Assembly (NCBI RefSeq): GCF_000315625.1
Contig: NW_005434671.1
Location: 572,130 to 636,129, forward strand
From: Guillardia theta CCMP2712
Lineage: Eukaryota; Cryptophyceae; Pyrenomonadales; Geminigeraceae
Reading direction: 5' to 3'
DNA length: 64,000 nt
Of the stretch, positions 32,613 to 47,613 are shown piece after piece. Below the pieces are notes generated by a model that saw nothing but the letters and a program-made list of their open reading frames with translations, searched no databases and was not told the DNA's origin. Both the position numbers and the translations under genes were made by a program. Each line of letters begins with the position of its first letter. Position 1 is the stretch's first letter.

Positions 32613-33265
32613 TCATGCTGTGTCATGTCCTCTTGCAAAATATGACAGTCCCCGATATTCATTGTTATATTCACGCTGAGCGTGATGTGCCTGCAAAGAA
32701 GGTCATGATGGAAGGATTGTCGCAAACAGAGCAAGAGGTGAGTATGAAACGAGGTGATCAACAAGAGGTTGGATAGTCTGCAATGTGCATGATGATTGGA
32801 GAAGATCATACCTCGTCAATGAAGGAGTCGTCAAGACACCCAATGAACTGATAGCGCTCGGGGTCCTTACATCACGTATTAGCCAACAAATCAAAGGGAT
32901 GAATCGAATGTGGTCACCAGCTGGTAACGACTATCAATCTCCGCTCGGATTTCTCTCGGCAACGGCTCTTCATATCCTTCTAGGGTTCCCGGATGGCTCG
33001 GTGTGCTGAAGCTGTGCTCTGGAACGCCGGTGGCAGTGTCCAGGAAATGTCCTTCACAGAGCATTTGAACGCGCGCTGGCTGTCGTTGCATTCGATTTAA
33101 CATTACTGCTCCGCTCGGTCGAGAGGGTAGGACGACAAGAAGTAGGCATGTGACGGCGAATGCACAGAGAAGGACAGGAAGCATAGCGAGTGGAAGGGGC
33201 ATGTTGCTGTTCCTCCTCTGCCGCCTCTCCTCCTGCTCTACTCCGATGCTACCATACGACACCAT
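32613..33265 (-). CDS. Short single-pass membrane protein, possibly WSC-like ectodomain
   Basis: Exons (minus) 33265-32918, 32865-32812, 32690-32613; in frame throughout, 159 residues. Residues about 22-50 form one strong membrane anchor (LPVLLCAFAVTCLLLVVLPS) after a basic cytosolic tail. The ectodomain has MLCEGHFLDTATGV and, in exon 2, YQFIGCLDDSFIDE, which resembles the opening of a WSC carbohydrate-binding domain (Y-x-GC-x-D), but the rest of the domain is too short to be sure. The last exon (ending YFARGHDTA) is the least secure. Convergent with RSPH14-like, 108 bp between stops. Confidence 0.42.
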
Positions 33266-35083
33266 GAAGAGCCGCCTGATGTAACTTGTAACGATTTGAA
33301 ACGGACTCAGTATGCTATTTTTGCTAGGCCCAGTAAACTTGACTCTTGAAAAGGGCCCGGGGGCCGCCTCCGACTGTCAGTTGAAAGTTGACTTGAAACT
33401 CCGACAGTCCCGGAGTCCGGGACACTGTGACGCGGTGAGACTCCACTGTGAGCCTCACGAGTCACGTGACGGTCTCCGTCAATTCATAATTCTCGGAACT
33501 TTGGACTCAGCCACGGTCACCCCGTAGCCGCGCCGATACTCGGATACGCGGCGGCGAGAAGAGAAACTTTCGGAAGCCTTACAGCGAGCCTGAGAACAAT
33601 TCCCGGACAGTGGCCACTAAGTTTACGGAGGCTAACCGTCAGCTCTGAGTCTGCACCACCGCCGGTCAGCCTCCGAGGCTCCGAGGCTCTGCCGCCGCGG
33701 CGCCGCGGCGCCACTGGGCCAGGCGCTGCCAGTGAGCCGGAGCGGCGGCGGCGGACCGTACGGTCCGGGCGGCGACTCGTCACCGGTGACTCGGGATCAC
33801 GATGATGATCACAGTGACTGATCGGATTCGACTCAGTCGGGTGACTCCCCGGGCGGCGGGCCGGGAGCCCAGCGGCACGGACTCCGGTACGGTCGGCGAT
33901 GATCAGTGTCCGAGTCCGAGACCGTACGGCCCGATCCGATGATCATCGCCGGAGTCGGATCGGGCTACCCGGTACCGTGATACTAGCCGGCGTGACTCCG
34001 TCACTGGCACCACTCGTCAGTGACTGTCACACTGTGTACCCGGTCACTACCGTCCGTACCGTACTGCAGGCCGGGCCGGGCCCGGGGCACGGTGACGCCC
34101 GCGGCCGTACGGCACTCAGCGGCGGCCGCGATTGAACTTTCGAAGGCCGCCCGGTACGGTACGGTACGCCGGTACTACGGTACGTTAGTCACCCGCTGCC
34201 AGCGAAGCACACCGTGGCACCGTGTGACAGGTGACCGGCCCGGATTATGTTAATCACCCCCATGGCCCGTGAGAAGTTGATCGGACAGTGTCTCAGTCAC
34301 TGTCTTCTGTCAGTGTGAACGTTCGCTGAGCGGCTTGTATGTCCCGTGCCAATAAAACCTGACTTTTAAAGTCTAAAATGAACTTTGAGAGGGATATATA
34401 ATTATTGTCCACCTTGAACTCGTACTGCTCTAAAAGTTATATATAAATATTTAAATATACTTTTAATCGCTTCTATGAGTGTCGGACCTGCATGCTGCTT
34501 TCCGGCTACGTACCTGCTGCCGCATGCTCCACCATCAGGTGTACCCCACCCTTGGATATTCATATTCATGGGAATAAAACGGGTGGTGTCCTTAATAGGG
34601 TCCGGCTTACAATTATGCGTATCGGCCCTGTGTAAAAGAGGCAGCCCTCAACAATTCGTACCATGAAGAGTTTGTATGAGCTATAACTCAATTTTGAAGT
34701 ATAAACTATAGTATTGAGTTGTACTGTAAGCAATCATCCTATACAATTTTCACATATATTATTTTAAAATACAACCCTTATATATATAGAACAAATATAG
34801 ACTTAAAACAATTCTACAGCTCCGAGCGAACGCGCATGGGAACAGCATCTTCGCAAGAGCGGATGTGCTGACCCTCCTCTCACATCCCCCCCCCTCCTCC
34901 CAGCTTCCTTGGAATCCGGCTGCCTCAAAACATCTATCCTCTTCTGGAGTTGAGATTGAGCTCATATTCCACGTGACTCCTTCCAGTTTCAGTCACTAGT
35001 CTCTCGGACCTGAAAACAGGGAATGAGCGGATCCTCTCCGGTCGCCTGAGGCACTGAGTCACGAAGGGATCTCTTGAATCGAA
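33266..35083. repeat. Largest GC-rich island (E, 33340-34340) followed by AT-rich segment
   Basis: Island E is about 1 kb of short palindromic words: ggtacggtacggtacgccgg, gatgatcat, actccggagtc-like and cactgtgac-like strings. It passes abruptly at about 34340 into AT-rich DNA (34380-34460, 34670-34800) with atatataa-type runs. No believable ORF in either part. Confidence 0.6.
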
Positions 35084-36187
35084 GTGATGACTGTTGAAAA
35101 CAGAACCGTGAAGATCTGCAGCGTTGCAGACCCTTCCTCGCCCGACGCAAACGGGGTTTCTTGCGATAACTCTTACATTCTGTATTACCAAAGAACTTGC
35201 GACTTCCGGTCATGTCGATCAAAGGTTTGTAAGTTGAAAGCGACATGTGACCATCCTTTCACGGTCACTAGAGTAGAGGACTCTCAATGTGAGTTCCTGG
35301 GGAAGCAGCAGGATCTTGTTGGGCTGAGCCTGGACGAGGCTGCGGGATTCAGTGTCACCTCGTCATGGACGTTCAAGAGGGCAGTTTTCCTTGCCATGTC
35401 CAATCCAGGGTACCACGTATCGTTCACACTAGAAAGACCTGCACAGATGCAGCTCTATTTCTTTGTTATGACGATGGAGGATGTAGAGGACGCTCCAGGT
35501 CAACTTGCCCTGGAGAGCTTCCGCATTCCACAGGAATCGCCCGTATCTTTGGAGCCCATGGCACATTCCAGCAAGCAAAGTAACCTTCTCTCGAGCTCAT
35601 TCTCGTCGTGGACAAGCACAATCTATGAGCCAGAAACAATCTTGAATTTCAACCAAGATGACTCTTGCCACATTCGTATGGAGGACAGGCAGCTAGTGGG
35701 AGCCACCAGGAACCCACTAGAAATGCAGCACACTCAAGCATTCATTGCAGCTGACCTCGTGCGACGAGTTTCCATGAAAAAAAGCGCTTGCAATGGGCAA
35801 GGTGCAGAGGGATCGGATGTGAAAAGGGGATGTTTCAGCCATATTTGTAGAAATATCATGCACTTTCATCGCAAGTCAAAGGATTTTCCAGATCCGACAG
35901 CCGATTCCAACAACGATTTTGTGCCTCCTCAGATATCATTGCACTTCGAAGATTCTGCATGCAATTCCACTTGCAATATGGAGCATAAATCAGATAAGCA
36001 GGAATATGAAGATCGTGTCAGAGCTGATGGAGCAGGCTCGCAGAAGATGAAAATTCATAAGAAGTAAGTTGACGCTAACGAACTTTCACATCTTGTTTCC
36101 ACTGATTTGCGCTTGTTTTGCAGATTTTGGAGATTGTTGCGAAAACCACGAAGTGTTCCGTTCAAGTCGAACTCCGTCACCCGGTGA
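35084..36187 (+). CDS. Unidentified protein, two exons
   Basis: Exons 35084-36065 and 36122-36187 (56-nt intron, GTAAGT donor), 348 residues plus stop. Not recognised. Features: a Cys-rich N-terminal third (TCDFRSCRSKVCKLKATC), a region SWTFKRAVFLAMSNPGYHVS with EFLGKQQDLVGLSLDEAA just before it, then low-complexity Ser-rich sequence and a basic C terminus (FWRLLRKPRSVPFKSN). No signal peptide or TM. Composition is AT-richer than the surroundings, like the gene at 21703, and it is bracketed by GC islands E and F. Confidence 0.5.
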
Positions 36188-37012
36188 GGGAGTATGAAGC
36201 CTTGAAGTCACGGCAGTGTACTGTATTGAAGTTGATCAGGCCGGGATTCTGATATTATGATCATTAAGAGTATTGTTTCCATTCAAAATTCCGTTCCCGG
36301 CCGACTCCCGGAGCCTGGTCTGGGCAGTCGGACCCGGCCTTTGACAGAGGCTGAGCCTTGCGTCACACTCATCATACTGAGCTCGGAGTCACCTGAGCCT
36401 ACCGGGGCTGCCAGCCTGCTGAGGCGCGGCGGCTGCGGCACCGTGGCACCGTGCCTCCGAGCTCCCCGGCGCCGCGGTCCGGGTCACCGGGCCAGCGGAG
36501 TCATGCCGCTGCCGCCGATCAGTCCGACCTCTGTATCCGATCATGGCAAGCCTGTAGGATCAGTGGGTGGTACCCACACTCCCCAGTGCCCCCGGCGGCC
36601 GGGCCCCAGGCCCGGGCCTGCCCGGCGCCGCGGCCGCCAGGGACAACGGTGGGCCAGCCTCGGAACTTGAAAAGAGAGCTGGGGATGAGGGGGGCCAGAC
36701 GACCCATTTTAACAAAAAACTTGCGTCTTTACTACCCCTCCTTTTTCCCAGATGAAGCTGGGTACTACAAGAGCTCACAAGCCACCCCCTGACACCTTCG
36801 ATGGAACGAGGGAGGCAGGAGGGGGTGGGGTGAGTCTAAATGGGGTAGGGGCAGAGCGGATGTGAGCTGATATTGGGTGGGGGTAGTAGACTGGGGATAT
36901 CGAGGGGTCTATTCAGATAGGGTGAGGGATTTCTGAGGTGGGTAAGGTACTCGATACTGGGGTGGTTTGTAGGAAGATAGGGGGGGTTGGGGTACATCGC
37001 CAGCTCATCGGC
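36188..37012. repeat. Intergenic: GC-rich island F (36290-36670) and G-rich tract (36815-36995)
   Basis: Island F shares the vocabulary of the other islands (ggcaccgtggcaccgtg, ccggcgccgcgg). The tract gggggtggggtgagtc ... ggtgggggtagtag ... gggggggttggggtac lies 20-200 bp before the HID1 ATG, so it is probably in its promoter or 5' UTR. Confidence 0.55.
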
Positions 37013-40011
37013 ATGGGCGGGGAGACGTCGCGTCCCGTGCGGTTCAACCGAGTATGCGCGGAGGAGGTGGAGGGAAGCGACCCCTACTGGGCGACCCTCC
37101 TGCAACACCCACCCGCTTCCTTCGCCGCCATCCCCTTCGATTCTATCCGAACAGCGCTCAAGGACCGCCCCCGCAACCTCGCGCTCCTGTCTCGTCATGC
37201 GGTAGCGAAGCTTCGCAAGGCTGCGGCTTCCACCAAGTCCTTCACTCCTATGGAGCAAGAAGCTGTCTTGGGAGCAGCTGCTGTGCTTTCTCGTCTCTTG
37301 CCGGTGCTCTTTGAACAGGAACACGAGCACAAGTTCGTGGAGAATGTTTTCTGGTACGGCAAGTTGCCTCCCTCGTCCAAAGCAGGGACCGCGGAACAAG
37401 ACGAGCAAGATGCCTTGGCACTTCCACTGCTCGAATCTTGCATCGCACTTCTGTTCAAACCTGGATTCACGTGCTCCTCTGTCGAAGAGAAGACCACTGG
37501 TTGGTATGGAAGCTTGGCAAAGTCTACGACTTCAGGGCGATCCAGGCAGTTTGATCAGGCACGCACAGAAATGCTGCGACTTCTCCTCGTGTGCTGCTCC
37601 AGGATCCTGTTCATTACTCCTGAGGAGTATCGCAAGAGTGAAAATCCGTTCCTGTCGTACCTTTCTACTCGTCCCAAAGAGGAAGCGAGTGCTCTTTTCC
37701 GATCGCTCACCGCGGTGATCTTTAGTTACGATCCTGTTGGTCTAGGCATCCCATACAGCAGGTGAGTTTCAAAACTCTATCTCAGAACACCTGCAACGCT
37801 ATGTCGTTGAACGATGTCTGATGTTGTCTCTGGCATACTGCCATTGCTGCTGAGCTAACAATTTTTGCCAGTGCCGTAATGGCTGACAAGAGGGAGCCTG
37901 TGGTTGACGTGGCGGTTCAGCTATTGATTATCTTGCTCGACTATAACATTCCGTCAAATTTGGTCTGATGTTTCATGATCGCACACGTCCATCTCACCTT
38001 GAGGTGTTTCAGGGCAAGCAAGGCAACAGTGCAGGAGTCACAACGGAGAAGATGCTTGACACGGTCAAGACTGAGGCGAACGCTCCGAATACTTCTAACT
38101 GCTTCCGGTACTTGTCTTGTAGAGGTTCGATGGCGTCTTGACTCGAAGTGGCAAGGAATGCTGTGAGAGAATGGAAGGAGGAAGAGGAGTTCGAGTTTGT
38201 CTTCAACGGATTCTGCAGACTCCTCAATAACCCACACCAGGTTTTTCTTTGATAAGGAATTCGTCGGCTCATTTGTCTTAGGCAAACAGTACGATATTGC
38301 CTTCATCCATGAAACAAATCTCTTGCTTCCAAGAGGTCAGTCAAACTGAGACTGGTGATCTTGTGACGTTTCCCCACTCAGCTGCTCATTCTCTTCTGGA
38401 AGCTTATTGACGAGAATAAGAATTTTTTGAGGTGCTTGGTCGGATGTTTCAAAGTGACGTAGCTGAAAATTTTCAGCTACATTTTGCGAGCAGGAGACAT
38501 CAATGAACTTGTTGTGCCAATGTTGTACTTCATGGTTTTTGATAATCTCTTTGGGACCAGATTTTTTTAACATCTTTTTCAGTACGAGGGACGGAAAGAC
38601 CCTTCAAAAATTGGTGAGATATGAACCTGAAGAAGATCGATGCATGGTGTTGATAGTGCCGGCAGGTCTCATCCACATTTGTACTTTCATTCTCCTGCTT
38701 CTATCGGGCGAGAGGAATTTTTGCGTCAATTTGAATGCATCCTTCCACAAGAAGCTGCCTGTAATCAGTGATCTTTTCAAAGATGATTGTCTTTGATGGA
38801 AATCGTGTAGGTTGACCTGCCGCCATTCACTGGCAACCACGCTGACTTACTCTACATCGTGATTCACAAGCTGATGACGGATGGTGATTTCATAAAACAT
38901 TTCTCCACTGCAGTAACAGTTGATGTCTTTCACAGGACCACACAAGCTTGACACGCTATATGACTGCTTCCTCACGACTATGAGCAATGTTTCCCCTTAC
39001 ATTAAGGTTCCCAGACTTGACTGCCTTCTGCATCACTTGACCCACCCAACATATTCCTTCCCCTCCATATCAGGGAGCAGATTTAACTCATGTGCCAGAC
39101 TTTCTGTATGCCAGCAGCGCTTCGTGCAACCAACTTATTCGAGATGTTCTCAAAGAAGAGTAAGCTGCTTTCCAACGAGCAGTATCCCAGGTCAGTCAGC
39201 TTGTATCTATGTACAAAGTCCTGCTCAGAGTTGGAACAGGTACCTGGTGTTTACACTGGAAGTGTTCAACAATGTCATACAATATCAATACGAGGGGAAC
39301 CCACATTTTATCTATCAGATCCTCAGACGCAAGAAAGTCTTCGCTGAGTTGTCTGAGATCATGGAAGGGACAGGAATTGACGAGATCTTGAACAAGGAGG
39401 CTCCACAGGCGCAGGTAGATCTTGATGGTGAAAGGACGGGATTTCTTACACTGCAATGTAGGAGGGAGAACCTCCGAGGTTCAAACCAACGGCTGAGTGG
39501 GTGCGATCATGGGCGACAGACCTTCCGGTCCAACCTTGCCTGCGATTGATGCAACACCTTCTGCCCCAGCTGGAGCAGTTCTGTATGACGGGCAACGTCA
39601 ACGACGAAGGCATCGTCGTAGATTTTCTCAAGGTCCTCCGTCAATCGCCTGTGTGAAACTCACCTGTCGTCTCAGACGACCACAATGGTGGGGCTCCTCC
39701 CTGTCCCTCATCCAATCCTCATCCGGAAGTACCAGCAAAACGATTTCACCAGGTGACTTTCAGCATTCGATGGTGAGGGCTTGGCTGATCCAACTTTCAA
39801 GTCTGTGGTTCACGACCTACATCTGGGGTGTAATCTATCTCCGCAATCAGTACGCCCCGTACACTTCTGCGTCTCCTGCACTAACGGACGTACCAGGCAA
39901 CCCCAGCTGTTTGACGCGAGCTACATCCGTCTCTTCACCATCAGGTACTCGTGGCTCTGTGGGTGTCCGGCCCGGGCTCTGACGCGTCTCATCAGCTACG
40001 TGGACGCCTGA
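37013..40011 (+). CDS. HID1: HID1 homologue (Golgi peripheral membrane protein)
   Basis: HID1 is a conserved peripheral Golgi protein needed for trans-Golgi sorting. The ATG at 37013 begins MGGETSRP, which fits the N-myristoylation pattern (Gly2, Ser6) as in animal HID1. Exon 1 37013-37761 contains LFRSLTAVIFSYDPVGLGIPYS; exon 2 37872-37962 KREPVVDVAVQLLIILLDYN; then smaller exons with LLILFWKLIDENKNFL (38383 on), HICTFILLLLSGERNF (38668 on), FTGNHADLLYIVIHK (38814 on), HKLDTLYDCFLTTMSNVSPY (38940 on), VFTLEVFNNVIQYQYEGNP (39245 on), GLLPVPHPILIRKYQ (39690 on), and finally FTTYIWGVIYLRNQ and LFDASYIRLFTIR before the stop at 40011. These collinear blocks span the whole length of the family, about 14 exons. 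Some middle junctions are not fixed to the base. Confidence 0.9.
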
Positions 40012-40229
40012 GGCCTCCGATGGGTCCCTAGTAGTATCATGATGATTGAATAAAAAAGACTAAGAAGGTCCGATGAGCCCGCCTCAGACTCTACAAAACC
40101 CAGCCCGCCTCAGAAAGTTTTTCGTTTTTTTTCTCTCTCTCTTTCTTTTTCTCTTTTTTTGTGTCCTTTCGCTCATCTCCTTGCCATGGGTTCAGACATG
40201 GCGAAGTGCGTCATGAACATGCAGGAGGC

Positions 40230-45932
<5,703 letters not shown>

Positions 45933-45991
45933 CTGAGGCTGGGCGATCTAGTGTACATACAACAAGTGAAGCTGAACTCGCTCAAGCAAGG

Positions 45992-46989
45992 TCAAGCCTG
46001 GTCCTCCACCGCAGTCATCCATCCCTTCTTGAACGCCTTGGGTACGTCGGACGAGGAGGGATGGTCGTAGACAGGAGGAGGTCTGAGGGTCTCGATGGCC
46101 ATCAGGAGGTCTACCTCACTGATCGCGCGCTGAGTGCGAGGAGTGACGAGGTGGCTGAGAATATCTTCCGTCACTGCCATCTGAACGCCTCCTCCTCTCT
46201 CCCGTCCCCTCTCCCGGCTCGTCTTTGCTGCATGCCATACACCCTTGTGCTGACCCGAGCCCTGCGAGGAAAGCTACGTCAAACTAACGATTCCTAAGAC
46301 CTCTTGTTGCACCTCGTCGATGGACGGGGAAGAAGAGGAGGGGGCAGAAGCTTGGTTGTGCGAGCTGCCTTGTGCCTTGAGTCTCTCAATTATCCTGTCT
46401 TTCTCTCGCAAGCTCTTCTCCATCCACCTCGTCCTCTCGGCTAGAAGATTCTTGCGGTAAAACATTAGATCCTCACCCTCAGTGAGAGCACTCGCCACCT
46501 TCTCGTCCTCAAGTCGCGCAACCTTGTTGGTGAGGTCTTCTTTGTCTCTCTGCAGTCTTCTGATCGTGTCAGCGTGTCTTTCTGCTGGTCGGAGAGACGA
46601 GCTCCCGTTCTCAATCGCCTCGTCCTGCCCTCCACTTTTTATGACGCCAGTCTCCAGCGCTCGGCATGCGATGGCGCGGAGGCTGAAGAGAAGCCAATGA
46701 GTCAGCATGAATCGACATCATCACAACAGCAAGAGGCTGGTTCTCACTCTTCGATGTAGAGGAGCTGACGCTGCTCGCGCAATCTCATGCGGTGCACCAA
46801 TGCGCGGAGTTCTGCCATGTCCAGGCCCTCCGTCTCTTTCTGGGCTCTGCTGCCTTCGCAGGCTTCTAGATCAGCGCGGGGGGTGGGAGGGAGAGGTGGT
46901 ATGAAGTGAGAGACGTGCGAAGAGGGGGAGGAGGGAGCAGGGGGCGGGGAGGAGGCGGGGGGAGCCGCTAACGATCGTCCTTGCGCCAT
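45992..46989 (-). CDS. Coiled-coil protein, 270 residues, unknown
   Basis: Exons 46989-46748, 46682-46301, 46180-45992; introns 65 and 120 nt; total exactly 271 codons. N terminus is Pro/Ser-rich and probably disordered; residues about 60-190 are heptad-rich (LRALVHRMRLREQRQLLYIE; TIRRLQRDKEDLTNKVARLE; RWMEKSLREKDRIIERLKAQ). The C terminus has EDILSHLVTPRTQRAISEVD and FKKGWMTAVEDQA. No family recognised. Its stop is 60 bp from that of the convergent PA14/lectin gene, and its upstream side carries a GGGTAGGG tract. Confidence 0.65.
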
Positions 46990-47613
46990 GTCGTATCAAA
47001 TAGGATGACAAGCGGAGGGTTGTAACCCGGTAACCCGGGTAGGGTGGTACAGTAGATATGGAAGGGGTAGGGGGTAGGGTCTTGATGGTACCTGGTGGCG
47101 GTCAAAAGATGGGAACAGGTGGGGTAGGGTCATAGTGGGGACGTGCAATGTTGAGCCACTGAGTTGTCGGTACCCCCCCCATTCACTACCGTCCAGTAGG
47201 TCTCGGTACCCTACCCTTACCTTTACCCTTACCCCCTACTACCCCCACCACTACCCCTACCCTCCAAGTTTTGATTTCAATCGGTTCCGTTGGGAAGATC
47301 GAGAAAAAAAAGGCTTTTTACTTTTAACCTTTTGCCACCCCCTACCCCCACCCCCCTACCCTTTTGCCACACCCCTACCCCCACCCCCTACCCACCTTTC
47401 CGATACCCACCCCTTCCACTCACTCATAGAAGTGACTCGGCCCGGCGAGGCTGCCCGGCCCAACGGTCAAACAGGCCCGCTCAGGGTCAAAGTCAGGGAC
47501 AGCACCAGATATGTCTGAGATTTATCTATATAAGTATTGCTGCCATTATCAATAATCTTTTAAATCTCCCCTTATAAAGGCCCTAGCTACGAGCTTACCC
47601 TGCTGATATTCCC
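46990..47613. promoter_or_regulatory. Divergent promoter region with inverted G-rich/C-rich tracts
   Basis: 47028-47130 on + is G-rich (cgggtagggtgg, ggggtagggggtaggg); 47168-47405 is C-rich (ccctacccttacctttaccc, ccccctacccccacccc). The two arms are roughly complementary, so this is an imperfect inverted repeat about 400 bp across between two divergent genes. Bases 47440-47480 have a short GC-rich patch like the islands; 47515-47580 is AT-rich. Confidence 0.45.

Noticed and set aside
34340-34850. Possible organellar or nucleomorph insertion (AT-rich segment)
   Set aside because: Short, no gene or rRNA/tRNA sequence that I can recognise; composition alone is not enough.
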